Source of the DNA: Variovorax paradoxus
GTDB taxonomy: Bacteria; Pseudomonadota; Gammaproteobacteria; Burkholderiales; Burkholderiaceae_C
Reading direction: 5' to 3'
DNA length: 53,463 nucleotides
Assembly: GCF_018614915.1 (NCBI RefSeq)
Contig: NZ_JAGGNU010000001.1
Coordinates: 1-53,463 of the forward strand
The notes under the pieces are model-generated. The model saw only the letters and a program-made list of their open reading frames with translations. It was not told the DNA's origin and searched no databases. Within the stretch, counting starts at the first letter, position 1, and every line of letters starts with the position of its first letter. Position numbers and translations under genes: made by a program. Positions 7,069-15,236 of the stretch are shown here, piece by piece.

Positions 7069-8167
7069 ACAGATGGTGCGGTTGGGGCGAAGCCGCCGTG
7101 GGGCGGCCGGCGAGGCGCGTGACATGGCGCTGGACATCGTGAGCTACGGTCGGCGAGGACCGAGTGGCACGTTGCGCTTCGGCGCCGAACAGATCGCACA
7201 GATCCAGCGCACGGTGGGTCGCACGCCCGAGGTGATGGTCAAGGTCTCTGGCGGTGGGCGGGACGTTGGTGGAGTCGACGCGCACCTGCGCTACATCGCC
7301 CGGCACGGCAAGCTGCCGGTGGAAACCGACGAGGGGCTGACGCTGCAGGGCCGAGCCGCCGCCAAGGAGATCGTGGCCGACTGGCAGCTGGAACTTTGCA
7401 GAAGCCAATACAAGCCCAAGCCGGCCGAGGACCAGAAGGATCCCCGTGCGAAGCTCGTCCACAACATCGTTCTGTCTATGCCAGCTGGCACGCCTGCGGA
7501 GAAGGTGCTGGCAGCGGCGCGCGTGTTCGCGCGTGAGAACTTTGCCCTGCAGTACCGCTATGCCATGGTGCTGCACACCGACCAGCCGCACCCGCACGTG
7601 CACCTGGTGGTCAAGTGCGAGCACGAGTTCGAGCCCGGCAAGCGCCTCTACATCCGCAAGGACACGCTGCGGCAATGGCGAGAACAGTTCGCCGCGCTGA
7701 TGCGCGAACAGGGCGTGGCGGCCAATGCGACGCCGCGACAGGTGCGGGGCCAGATCCGGCAGCCGCACCGCGATGCGATCCATCATCGGCTCCGCGCGCT
7801 TAGGGCGTTCGGGCAGTTGGCGACCAGCGAGCGGGCCAGGCGTCAGCCGCCCAAGACCTCTACTTTCATGCGCGCAAAGCTGGGCAGCGTGCTCCAGATC
7901 CTCAGATCGGGGCTGGGCGCCTTGGATGCCGGCAAGGAGGCGATGCAGAGCACCCGGCAGGAGGTGGCGGCGGACTGGCGCGCAACGGCGGATGTGCTTC
8001 GAAGGCAGGGCGAAGGCGAGCTGGCCGGCCAGGTGGAGCGCTACCTTGCACGCATGCCGTCGGTTCAGACCGATGCGCAGCGAATGGCTGACCGCTGGAG
8101 AGAGCCGACCAGAAGCCGAGCGTTGGAGCGCACTAACGCCAAGACATCGGGGCGGCAGGTCCGGTGA
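7061..8167 (+). CDS. VirD2/MOBP-type relaxase
   Basis: Encodes 368 aa. Conserved elements are in the expected order: motif I with the candidate nucleophile Tyr78 in HLRYIARHGKLPVE, and motif III HTDQPHPHVHL (~172-182) with the metal-binding histidines. A C-terminal helical and basic part (~230-368) replaces any primase or helicase domain. It would nick oriT, stay covalently attached to the 5' end and be carried through the VirD4/VirB channel encoded at the right of the window. At 368 aa it is compact, as expected for VirD2-like MOBP enzymes rather than TraI. Its start overlaps mobC. Confidence 0.88.
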   Translation: MPKQMVRLGRSRRGAAGEARDMALDIVSYGRRGPSGTLRFGAEQIAQIQRTVGRTPEVMVKVSGGGRDVGGVDAHLRYIARHGKLPVETDEGLTLQGRAAAKEIVADWQLELCRSQYKPKPAEDQKDPRAKLVHNIVLSMPAGTPAEKVLAAARVFARENFALQYRYAMVLHTDQPHPHVHLVVKCEHEFEPGKRLYIRKDTLRQWREQFAALMREQGVAANATPRQVRGQIRQPHRDAIHHRLRALRAFGQLATSERARRQPPKTSTFMRAKLGSVLQILRSGLGALDAGKEAMQSTRQEVAADWRATADVLRRQGEGELAGQVERYLARMPSVQTDAQRMADRWREPTRSRALERTNAKTSGRQVR

Positions 8168-8341
8168 GCCGCAGCGCGATTCGCGGCCGTCAGGCCCTCA
8201 TTGTGCCGCTGGCGAAGGACTGTCTTGCGGCATGGCCGATTCCTTTCCGTGCAGGAGGAACTGCGGTCATCGACAGGGTGCTGTTGTTCCGGATGGACCC
8301 GGGAACCGATCGATCCCTGCGATTACGGGACAATTCCGAGA

Positions 8342-8476
8342 ATGAAGCACACCACTCACCACAAGATTGTTTCTGGACTGCGTGTCCCAGAGGAAATCAG
8401 TGCCGACACCCTGGCCACCAAGAGAGAGGCTGAAGGCCTACGCGATGGGCTTTGGGTCGCAGACCAGCCAGCATGA
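8342..8476 (+). CDS. Small ORF translationally coupled to DUF1016 remnant
   Basis: Encodes 44 aa (MKHTTHHKIVSGLRVPEEIS, then ADTLATKREAEGLRDG). Its stop overlaps the start of the DUF1016 gene in an ATGA, which is the main reason to believe it. No family recognised. The stretch between the relaxase stop and here (8168-8341) contains an overlapping GTG frame from 8164 with unconvincing composition. Confidence 0.35.
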   Translation: MKHTTHHKIVSGLRVPEEISADTLATKREAEGLRDGLWVADQPA

Positions 8477-8673
8477 GTACCCGCAAACCGGCCGTAAAGT
8501 CGCACGCCGTGTCTACAACGGAGGATGTGCACGCAAACCTGGAGGCCTCGTTCGCCGAGGTGGTGAGGCTCATCGAACGGGCTCGGCAGCGCGCCTACCA
8601 GGCGGTGAACACGGAGCTGGTGGCCAGCGACAATTATCTTGAGCGGTCGACGACAACTATCGTGAGCGGTTGA
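8473..8673 (+). pseudogene. DUF1016 (YhcG-type PD-(D/E)XK nuclease) gene, truncated by IS21 remnant
   Basis: The first ~50 residues (TTEDVHANLEASFAEVVRLI, then ERARQRAYQAVNTELV) match the start of the DUF1016 N-terminal domain. Intact members continue with a YWQIGEYI-like motif and a C-terminal nuclease domain, ~350 aa in all. Here similarity stops at NTELV (about 8622), exactly where IS21-type end sequence begins, and the frame closes at 8673. Only about one seventh of the gene remains. Such genes are associated with defence or competition functions. Confidence 0.65.
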
Positions 8674-9145
8674 CGCACGCGCCCGGGGTGCGTTTGCGGT
8701 CGGGTTCTAAAGTGGTTTGCCTCTGAAGGAGGCAGCCACGGTGCCCGGCAAACGCATAACGGATCTTCAAGTGACCAAGTACAAGGAACTGCGCGGCAGG
8801 CACACCCAGGAGGCTGCTGCAGCCAAGACGGGCGTCAGTGTGGCGACAGCGCGCCGCATCGAATCGATGGTGTCATTGCCTTCACAGAAATCGCCGCGTC
8901 ATTGGCGCACGCGCGCCGATCCGCTGGGCGAAGTGTGGGATGCCGAGGTCGTGTCGATGCTGGAATCAGCGCCCGCGCTGATGGCGGTGACGGTGCTCGA
9001 GGAACTGCAACGCCGCCATCCCGAACGCTTCGACTAGGCGGTGCTTCGCACGCTGCAACGCCGTATCCGGCAATGGCGCGCCGAGCATGGTGACGAACGC
9101 GAGATCTTCTTCGCTAGGAACACCCGCCGGGCCGCCTTGGCCTGT
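8623..9145 (+). mobile_element. Remnant of an IS21-family element (left end plus 5' istA)
   Basis: From about 8623 the sequence shows an IS21-like end with two direct repeats GAGCGGTCGACG (8641-8652) and GAGCGGTTGACG (8663-8674), the multiple transposase-binding sites typical of this family. A 5' fragment of istA follows. The right part, including the rest of istA, istB and the right end, is missing; the fragment is cut by the IS5-family element at 9146. Confidence 0.7.
8741..9141 (+). pseudogene. istA: istA transposase fragment, multiply disrupted
   Basis: It starts at GTG 8741 with a strong AAGGAGG upstream. The N-terminal helix-turn-helix (ITDLQVTKYKELRGRHTQEA, then AAAKTGVSVATARRIESM) is intact. 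An amber codon at 9035-9037 interrupts ...HPERFD. Reading on gives VLRTLQRRIRQWRAEHGDER, the expected IstA continuation, and then a small deletion near 9115 shifts the frame within an FFAQEHPPG-like motif. The catalytic DDE core is absent. Certainly non-functional. Confidence 0.75.
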
Positions 9146-9158
9146 GGAGACGCTGAAC
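9146..9158 (+). repeat. Left terminal inverted repeat of the IS5-family element
   Basis: GGAGACGCTGAAC, an exact inverse match to 10330-10342. Confidence 0.75.
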
Positions 9159-9281
9159 TATGAGCATCGCAGCCAGAGTTGAGGAGATGACGAAGGAATG
9201 CAGCCGAGAAATCCGTCAACTTCGCGATGCGCGGCCTTCGCCGCATAGGTTTTGCGCCTCGTTCGAGGCCACTTGCGCTGT

Positions 9282-10265
9282 TCAAGACGCACCTCGGGCT
9301 GCGACGCGCAGGAGCGGCCTCTTGGCGATGACCAGGTTGGCCAGCCCGAACAGGCTGAACAGCTGCGCCTCGTTCTTGGCCAGGCCCTTGTAGCGCGCCT
9401 TCTTGTGACGAAACAGGTTCTTGATCACGTGGAACGGGTGCTCGACCTTGGCCCGGATGCTCGCCTTCAGTTGCTCGGCCTTCTCGAGCAGCCGCGCCCA
9501 CTTGCGCTGCGGGTCCAGCTGTTTGCGCTTGCCCGGTTGCATCGCCACGTGCCACTTCGGGCCCTGCGCTTCTTCGCGTTTGTCGACACCCCGATAGCCG
9601 GCATCGCCGAAGGCCACTGTCTCCTCGCCGTGAAGCAGCGCGCCGGCCTGGGTCACGTCATGGACGTTGGCCGCCGTGGCGACCACCGTGTGCACGAGAC
9701 CCGACCCGGCATCGACGCCGACGTGGGCCTTCATCCCAAAGTGCCATGCGTTGCCCTTCTTCGTCTGGTGCATCTCGGGATCGCGCGCGTTGCCCTCGTT
9801 CTTGGTCGAGCTGGGCGCCGCGATGATGGTCGCGTCCACGATGGTGCCCGCGCGCATCAGAAGACCTTGCTCGGCAAGATGGGCGTTGATCTCCTCGAAC
9901 AGGGCCTTGGTGAGGTTGTTGTCCAGCAGCAGTCGCCTGAACTTCAGCAGCGTGGTGGCGTCGGGCACCGACTCGCGCGACAGGTCGATCCCCACGAAGT
10001 CGCGCAGCGCCTGGCTGTCGTACAGCGCGTCCTCCAGCGCCTCGTCGGCCAGGCCGTACCACTGCTGCAGACAGTACATACGCAGCATCCTGGGGACGCC
10101 GATCGGCTGGCGGCCGACGCGCCCCCTCGTGGGGTACAGCGGCTCGATCACGCCGATCAAGCGCGCCCAAGGCACAACGCGCTCCATGTCGGCCAAGAAC
10201 TTCTCGCGACGAGTGCGCTTCTTCTTCAATGCGTATTCGGCGCTGGCAAAACTGCGTTGGCTCAT
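9282..10265 (-). CDS. IS5-family DDE transposase
   Basis: Encodes 327 aa from ATG 10263-10265 (MSQRSFASAEY); two slightly earlier in-frame Met codons are possible. The catalytic triad is visible: Asp in TIVDATIIAAPSSTK, Asp in VAFGDAGYRGVDK and Glu in ASIRAKVEHPFHVIK. The N-terminal part contains GVPRMLRMYCLQQWYGLADE, typical of IS5-group enzymes. The frame is undamaged, so the element may still be active. Confidence 0.9.
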   Translation of the reverse strand: MSQRSFASAEYALKKKRTRREKFLADMERVVPWARLIGVIEPLYPTRGRVGRQPIGVPRMLRMYCLQQWYGLADEALEDALYDSQALRDFVGIDLSRESVPDATTLLKFRRLLLDNNLTKALFEEINAHLAEQGLLMRAGTIVDATIIAAPSSTKNEGNARDPEMHQTKKGNAWHFGMKAHVGVDAGSGLVHTVVATAANVHDVTQAGALLHGEETVAFGDAGYRGVDKREEAQGPKWHVAMQPGKRKQLDPQRKWARLLEKAEQLKASIRAKVEHPFHVIKNLFRHKKARYKGLAKNEAQLFSLFGLANLVIAKRPLLRVAARGAS

Positions 10266-10329
10266 GTCCGTCATGCCCTCAAACGTGGTCCTCTCACGCA
10301 TGCATACGCCGTGCCGGGATCGATCAATT

Positions 10330-10342
10330 GTTCAGCGTCTCC
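10330..10342 (-). repeat. Right terminal inverted repeat of the IS5-family element
   Basis: GTTCAGCGTCTCC on the plus strand. It abuts the TAG stop codon (10343-10345) of the neighbouring acyl-CoA dehydrogenase gene. Confidence 0.75.
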
Positions 10343-11539
10343 CTAGAGGCCCAACTCCTGCTTGGCGATGATGTTGCGCTGGATCTCGTTGCTGCCGCCG
10401 TAGATCGACATCGCGCGCCGCCAGAAGTAATTGGGCGCCGCGCCGCGCACGCTCGCCTCGATGCCTTCGAGAGTTCCCTCGCCGCGCATCTGGGCCGGGT
10501 CGAGCACCTGCCCGTTGGGCCCCACGGCCTCGAAGATCAGCTCGGTGATGCGCTGGCCAATCTCGGTGCCGCGGATCTTCAGCGCCGAGGCCAGCCCAGC
10601 CCCCGGCGAACTGCCCGTGCCCATGGTCGACAGCGCCCTCAGCGTCGTCACTTCGAGCGCCTTCAGTTGCGTCTCGATGGCCGACACCTTCGCGCGAAAC
10701 ACGGGGTCTTCGATGAGCGGGCGGCCGCGATGGCGCACACTCGCCGCGATGCGGTGCAGGCGGCGCATCGCGAAGGTAGAGAAGCCGATGTTCGAATTCT
10801 CGACCCGCTCGTGTTCGAGCAGGAACTTCGCATAGGTCCAGCCGCTGCCTTCTTCCCCCACCAGATTGGCCTTGGGCACCTTCACGTCGGTGAGGAAGAC
10901 GGCATTGAAGGAGTGCGTGCCTTCGAGCATCGAGATCGGCTGCACCACGATGCCGGGCGACTTCATGTCGATCAGCAGGAAGGAGATGCCGCGCTGCGCC
11001 TTGGCCTCGCGGCTGGTGCGCACGAGGCAGAACATCCAGTCGGCGTAGTGGGCGTACGAGGTCCAGATCTTCTGACCGTTGACGAGGTAGTGGTCGCCGC
11101 GGTCTTCTGCGCGCGTGGCGAGCGACGCGAGATCCGATCCCGATGCCGGCTCGGAGTAGCCCTGGCACCACCACGTGGTCGATGCACGGATCCCCGGCAG
11201 GTGCTTCTCCTTCTGCGCCTGGTTGCCGAAGTTGAAGATCACCGGGCCGACCATGCGCGGCCCGAAGGGCTGGATGGTGGGGCAGTTCAGCTCGGCGCTG
11301 ATGGTCTCGAAGATGTAGCGCTGCGTTGCGTTCCAGCCCGGCCCGCCTTGCGATACCGGCCAGGTGTAGGCATGCCAGCCGCGACGGCCGAGGATCTGCT
11401 GCCAGCGCATGAAGTCCTCGCGATGCAGGTGCAGGTCGTGCTCCACGCGCCGCGAGATGTCGCACGGCAGGTTCTCGGTGATGAAGGCGCGCACTTCATG
11501 GGCAAACGCCTGCTCTTCCTTCGAAAAGGCCAGTTCCAT
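10343..11539 (-). CDS. Acyl-CoA dehydrogenase, PimC-like
   Basis: Encodes 398 aa, full length for the family. It has the N-terminal helical domain (FSKEEQAFAHEVRAFITENL), the QGYSEPASGSDLASL flavin/substrate motif and a C-terminal end IIAKQELGL. It oxidises an acyl-CoA to the trans-2-enoyl-CoA using FAD. It resembles the large subunit of pimeloyl-CoA-type dehydrogenases and is clearly paralogous to the enzyme at 32947-34146 (shared WTSYAHYADWMFCLVRT-like stretch and GWTYAKFLLEHERVEN). Its stop codon touches the IS5 end, but the C-terminus matches the paralogue, so it is not truncated. It lies 12 bp downstream of the VOC gene, in the same operon. Confidence 0.88.
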   Translation of the reverse strand: MELAFSKEEQAFAHEVRAFITENLPCDISRRVEHDLHLHREDFMRWQQILGRRGWHAYTWPVSQGGPGWNATQRYIFETISAELNCPTIQPFGPRMVGPVIFNFGNQAQKEKHLPGIRASTTWWCQGYSEPASGSDLASLATRAEDRGDHYLVNGQKIWTSYAHYADWMFCLVRTSREAKAQRGISFLLIDMKSPGIVVQPISMLEGTHSFNAVFLTDVKVPKANLVGEEGSGWTYAKFLLEHERVENSNIGFSTFAMRRLHRIAASVRHRGRPLIEDPVFRAKVSAIETQLKALEVTTLRALSTMGTGSSPGAGLASALKIRGTEIGQRITELIFEAVGPNGQVLDPAQMRGEGTLEGIEASVRGAAPNYFWRRAMSIYGGSNEIQRNIIAKQELGL

Positions 11540-11551
11540 CTAGTGTCTCCG

Positions 11552-12331
11552 TCAGTCTTGTGAATGCAGCGCAAAGCGGACGCCGCCGACCGAAACCCCG
11601 CTGGCGTCGGTGGAGAGCCCGCGCGCTTCCGCTGTGTTGCGGATCGCGGATGCGTCGCGCACAGCCAGCTCGATGCCTGCGAGACCTTCGCCGCGATCGT
11701 CGCGCGATGCGATGAAACGAAGCGTGGCGTTGTCGACCCGCAGGTGCCAGTCGCCATCGCCGCGTTCAACGGGCCGCTGGAGGATGCGACCCCAGCGCGC
11801 AGCCATCGCGGCAGGGTCGTCCGCCTGCAGCACGGCACCGATGATGCCCCGCACGCGAACTTCCGAGACGGCATCGCGCCAGTCCGGTCCGGCGGGCCAG
11901 TAGGGACCGGTCAGGTCCGCGCCGTTCAGCGTCGTGTTGATCTCCAGCAGCGCACCGCCCGTGTCGCGCGGATGCAGCTGCATGCCTTCATAGTCGCCGA
12001 TTGCCAGCGGCGCCGCGATGCGCACGTCGATGGCATCGACGTGCGTGCGCCAGCGTGGCAGCGACTCGCTGTCCAGGATGACCATGTAGCCGCCATCGCC
12101 CTTGCGGCGCTCGATGTAGCGCCCGGCCGTGGTGCCTTCGCGCAGCGGCGCGACGACCTCGACGAAGCTGTTGCCGAAGGGCATGAGCGCGTTGTGCAGG
12201 CCGAACTGCCCCACCTCGGGATCGCGGTGGCAGACCTTCACGCCGAAGACGGCGCACAGGTCTTCCTCCACCGGCGCCAGTTGCGCGGCCACCAGGCAGA
12301 GCTGGCGAAGTCGCAGGTATGTCGTGGTCAA
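11552..12331 (-). CDS. VOC-fold (glyoxalase-like) protein
   Basis: Encodes 259 aa if translation starts at TTG 12329-12331. That codon has a perfect AAGGAG nine bases upstream; the frame runs on to an ATG at 12425-12427, but that would cross the operator. Features: LVAAQLAPVEEDLCAVFGV at the start, HNALMPFGNSFVEVVAP in the first module and a second module with GIELAVRDASA and VGGVRFALH. Two betaalphabetabetabeta-type modules fit the VOC superfamily (lyases, epimerases, dioxygenases). The specific reaction cannot be read. It heads a minus-strand operon with the acyl-CoA dehydrogenase and is divergent from the CoA-transferase gene. Confidence 0.75.
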   Translation of the reverse strand: MTTTYLRLRQLCLVAAQLAPVEEDLCAVFGVKVCHRDPEVGQFGLHNALMPFGNSFVEVVAPLREGTTAGRYIERRKGDGGYMVILDSESLPRWRTHVDAIDVRIAAPLAIGDYEGMQLHPRDTGGALLEINTTLNGADLTGPYWPAGPDWRDAVSEVRVRGIIGAVLQADDPAAMAARWGRILQRPVERGDGDWHLRVDNATLRFIASRDDRGEGLAGIELAVRDASAIRNTAEARGLSTDASGVSVGGVRFALHSQD

Positions 12332-12373
12332 AACGTTTGTCTCCTTGTGCTCGCCCAACGAGGCCAGGTTTAA

Positions 12374-12389
12374 ATATGATATAACAAAT
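12374..12389. promoter_or_regulatory. Candidate operator ATATGATATAACAAAT in a divergent promoter
   Basis: The 16-mer matches the one at 25705-25720 in 14 of 16 positions and contains the same TATAACAAAT 10-mer. It sits in the AT-rich 89-bp gap between the VOC operon and the CoA-transferase operon and overlaps -10-like sequences. The GntR/FCD regulator at 16113-16844 is the most obvious candidate binder. Confidence 0.45.
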
Positions 12390-12420
12390 ATAGAAATCAC
12401 ATGAGACAAGGCCACCGCCC

Positions 12421-13605
12421 ATGACATCGCTTGCCGGACTGCGCGTACTCGATCTCTCGCGCTTCATCGCCGGGCCTTATTGCGCCATGATGCTCGGCGA
12501 CATGGGCGCCGAGGTGGTGAAGATCGAACCCCCCGGCGAGGGCGAATACGCCCGTCGCGCGTCGCCGGCCGTGAACGGCCAGAGCCTCTACACCTTCATC
12601 GTCAATCGCAACAAGAAGAGCCTGGCGATCGACCTGCGCAGCGATAGCGGACTCAAGGTGTTGCGCGATCTCATCGCCCGGGCCGACGTGCTGGTCGAGA
12701 ACTTCCGCCCGGGCACGATGGAGAAGATGGGCTTGGGCTGGGAGGCGGTGCACGCACTCAACCCGCGGCTGGTGATGGCGCGCATCTCGGGCTTCGGCCA
12801 GGATGGGCCTCTCGCCCACAAGCAGTGCTTCGATGGCGTCGCGCAGGCCATGAGCGGCCTGATGGACATGACCGGCGCCGAGGACGGCCCGCCGACCATG
12901 ATCGGCTCCTTCATGTGCGACTACACCACCGGCATGTACACCGCACTCGGCATCCTCGCTGCGCTCAATGCCCGGCATGCGTCGGGGCTGGGCCAGCTGG
13001 TCGACGTGTCCTTGCTGGAGAGCGCCGCATCGATGCTCATGACGGCGATCCCCCAGCAGAAGCTCTTCGGCACCACGATGACGCGCGTCGGCAGCCGCGA
13101 CCGCTTCGTCGCGCCGTCCAACACCTTTGCGACCGGCGACGGCCGCTACGTGCTGATGGTGGGCGGGGACGACAACATGTTCCCGCGCGTGGTGCGCGCA
13201 ATGAAAGGACCGGCCTTGCTGGACGACCCGCGCTTCGTCTCCATGGCGTCACGCCTCGAAAACCGCGACGCGGTCGAAGGCATCGTGGCTGACTGGATGC
13301 TCGCGCACGGCGCCGACGAGATCGTCGCGCGACTCGAAGCCGAGGGCGTGCCCTGCGCCATGGTCGCGACCATCGACGAGGTGATCGACAACCCGCAACT
13401 GCGCCACCGGGGCGCCATCGCGGACATTCCCTTCGGCGACGCCACCGTGCCCGTGCAGGGCGTGACCATTCATCTGTCGGCGACGCCGCTCGCCATCGAA
13501 CGCGCGATGCCGAACGTGGGCGAGCACAACGCCGAGGTGCTACAGCAGTGGCTCGGCTTCCAGACCGACCAGATCGCCGCGCTGCAGGCCGAAGGAGCCA
13601 TCTGA
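12421..13605 (+). CDS. CaiB/BaiF (family III) CoA-transferase
   Basis: Encodes 394 aa. It opens with LAGLRVLDLSRFIAGPYCAM and has the GDMGAEVVKIEPP motif, VENFRPGTMEKMGL, and the catalytic-Asp region FMCDYTTGMYTALGILAAL. Family III enzymes move CoA from a donor thioester to a carboxylic acid through an aspartyl-CoA intermediate. Here it would activate, or recycle CoA onto, the pathway acid. It is first in a plus-strand operon with two crotonases and an SDR and is divergent from the VOC/dehydrogenase operon with a shared operator. Substrate unknown. Confidence 0.9.
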   Translation: MTSLAGLRVLDLSRFIAGPYCAMMLGDMGAEVVKIEPPGEGEYARRASPAVNGQSLYTFIVNRNKKSLAIDLRSDSGLKVLRDLIARADVLVENFRPGTMEKMGLGWEAVHALNPRLVMARISGFGQDGPLAHKQCFDGVAQAMSGLMDMTGAEDGPPTMIGSFMCDYTTGMYTALGILAALNARHASGLGQLVDVSLLESAASMLMTAIPQQKLFGTTMTRVGSRDRFVAPSNTFATGDGRYVLMVGGDDNMFPRVVRAMKGPALLDDPRFVSMASRLENRDAVEGIVADWMLAHGADEIVARLEAEGVPCAMVATIDEVIDNPQLRHRGAIADIPFGDATVPVQGVTIHLSATPLAIERAMPNVGEHNAEVLQQWLGFQTDQIAALQAEGAI

Positions 13606-13645
13606 AGAATCTCAACGACACACAGGCAAAAATGGAGACACGCAC

Positions 13646-14437
13646 TTGACCACCGAACTCATCGAACACTTCGAAACGGGCGTATTGATGCTCACTCTGA
13701 ACAGGCCGGAACGCCTCAACGCCTTGACCGTTCCCATGACCGAGGCGCTGCTCGCGGCGCTGCGGCGCGCCGCGGTCGACAACGAGGTTCGAGCCGTGGT
13801 ACTGACCGGCGCGGGGCGTGCCTTCTGCGCCGGCGGCGACGTCAAGGCGATGGCCGAGGACGATGCGACCCGGCACACGCTCGAATCCCGCACCCTGCAG
13901 CTGCGCGAGCACATGGAGTGCTCGCGGCTGTTGCACGAGATGCCCAAGCCCACCATCGCCGTGGTGCGGGGCGCCGCGGCCGGCGCGGGCCTGTCACTCG
14001 CGCTGGCGTGCGATTTGCTGCTGGCGAGCGACACGGTCAAGCTCACCTCGGCCTTTGCCAAGGTCGGTCTCTCGGGCGATTTCGGCAGCACCTATTTCCT
14101 GACCAAGCTGCTGGGCCAGCGCGCGCGCGCATTTGCGCTGCTCTCGCCCGTGCTCAAGGCGGACGAGGCGCTCCAGCTCGGGCTGGTCACGCGCGTGGTG
14201 CCCGAAAGCGAACTCGACGCCGAAGGCCGCAAGCTGGCGCAGCAGCTGGCGGATGGCCCGTCGATCACGCTCGGCCACATCAAGGCCAATCTCAACGCGG
14301 CTGAGCAGGGCGCCACGCTGGCGCAGGCGCTCGACCACGAGGCCATCCGCCACATCCGCTGCGGCATGACCGAAGACCACCAGGAAGCGGCCCGCGCCTT
14401 CGTCGAGAAGCGCGCGCCGAAGTTCGTCAACCGTTGA
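13646..14437 (+). CDS. Crotonase-superfamily enzyme, PaaG-like, lacking canonical Glu pair
   Basis: Encodes 263 aa starting at TTG 13646, eight bases after GGAGA; the nearby ATG at 13632 runs into a stop. The fold is shown by LTLNRPERLNAL, the oxyanion-hole motif GRAFCAGGDVKAM and the GAGLSLALACDLLLA helix. The two glutamates of classical enoyl-CoA hydratase are absent: GGCELAM becomes GAGLSLA, and the second lies in FAKVGLSGDFGST, where an Asp is found. PaaG-type isomerases look like this. Hydratase, isomerase or C-C hydrolase activity are all possible. Confidence 0.85.
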   Translation: MTTELIEHFETGVLMLTLNRPERLNALTVPMTEALLAALRRAAVDNEVRAVVLTGAGRAFCAGGDVKAMAEDDATRHTLESRTLQLREHMECSRLLHEMPKPTIAVVRGAAAGAGLSLALACDLLLASDTVKLTSAFAKVGLSGDFGSTYFLTKLLGQRARAFALLSPVLKADEALQLGLVTRVVPESELDAEGRKLAQQLADGPSITLGHIKANLNAAEQGATLAQALDHEAIRHIRCGMTEDHQEAARAFVEKRAPKFVNR

Positions 14438-14448
14438 AGGAGCCCGCC

Positions 14449-15219
14449 ATGGACCGATTTTCTCTCAAGGGCAAGACCGCCATCGTCACCGGCTCGTCGC
14501 GCGGCATCGGCCGCGCCATCGCCATCTCCTATGCGCGCGCGGGCGCCCGCGTCGTCGTCACGAGCCGCAAGGTGGACGCCTGCAACGCCGTGGTCGAGCA
14601 ACTGCGCGGCGAAGAGCTGGAAGCCACGGCAATCGCCTGCAACATCTCGAGCAAGGAGCAGGTGATTGCGCTCGTCGACCAGACCGAGAAGGCCTACGGG
14701 CCGGTTGACGTGCTGGTGTGCAATGCGGCCGTCAATCCCTACTACGGACCGATGTCGGGCATCACCGACGAGGCCTTCTCCAAGGTGATGGACGTCAACA
14801 TCCGCTCCAACCTCTGGCTGGTCAACCGCGTCGCGCCGGGCATGGCGGAGCGGGGCGGCGGGTCGATCGTCATCATCAGTTCGATCGCGGGCCTGACGGG
14901 CTCGCGGGTGCTGGGCGCGTATGCCATCTCGAAGGCGGCCGACATGCAACTCGCGCGCAACCTCGCATTGGAATGGGGCAAGCAGGGCGTGCGCACCAAC
15001 TGCATTGCACCCGGTCTCATCAAGACCGACTTCGCCAAGGCGCTGTGGGACAACCCGCAGACGCTGGCCGCCGCGCTGGCTTCCAGTCCGCTCAACGCCA
15101 TCGGCGACCCCGAGGACATCGCCGGCGCAGCGCTGCTGCTGGGCTCCGACGCGGGGCGCTTCATCACGGGCACGACCATCGTCATCGACGGCGGCGCCAC
15201 GATCGGCGGCGAAGCCTGA
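14449..15219 (+). CDS. Short-chain dehydrogenase/reductase (SDR)
   Basis: Encodes 256 aa from ATG 14449 preceded by GAAGGA. The in-frame TTG 15 bp upstream lies at the end of the previous gene. Classical SDR: NAD(P)-binding TGSSRGIGRAI near residue 12, VCNAAVN, catalytic Ser in IISSIAG, YAISK (Tyr and Lys), and APGLIKTDFAK. It would oxidise or reduce a hydroxyl/keto group of the acyl-CoA. Its presence beside two crotonases suggests a beta- or gamma-hydroxyacyl-CoA dehydrogenase role. Cofactor preference is not clear. Confidence 0.9.
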   Translation: MDRFSLKGKTAIVTGSSRGIGRAIAISYARAGARVVVTSRKVDACNAVVEQLRGEELEATAIACNISSKEQVIALVDQTEKAYGPVDVLVCNAAVNPYYGPMSGITDEAFSKVMDVNIRSNLWLVNRVAPGMAERGGGSIVIISSIAGLTGSRVLGAYAISKAADMQLARNLALEWGKQGVRTNCIAPGLIKTDFAKALWDNPQTLAAALASSPLNAIGDPEDIAGAALLLGSDAGRFITGTTIVIDGGATIGGEA

Positions 15220-15236
15220 CCGTCGGGGGAGCATTC

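Larger units (their letters stand above)
9146..10342 (-). mobile_element. Complete IS5-family insertion sequence
   Basis: About 1.2 kb bounded by inverted repeats GGAGACGCTGAAC at 9146-9158 and its complement at 10330-10342, enclosing one intact transposase gene on the minus strand. The flanks do not share a target duplication: the right flank is CTAG, which fits an IS5-type YTAR target, but the left flank is CTGT. This suggests that the element's two sides were brought together by later recombination or deletion. About 120 bp on the left (9160-9281) are non-coding IS sequence. Confidence 0.8.

Noticed and set aside
8164..8433. GTG frame overlapping the relaxase stop (GTGA)
   Set aside because: The overlap hints at coupling, but the encoded sequence has no recognisable features and shares its 3' end with the better supported small frame at 8342.
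9146..10342. Target-site duplication for the IS5-family element
   Set aside because: Left and right flanks (CTGT versus CTAG) do not match at any reasonable border choice.
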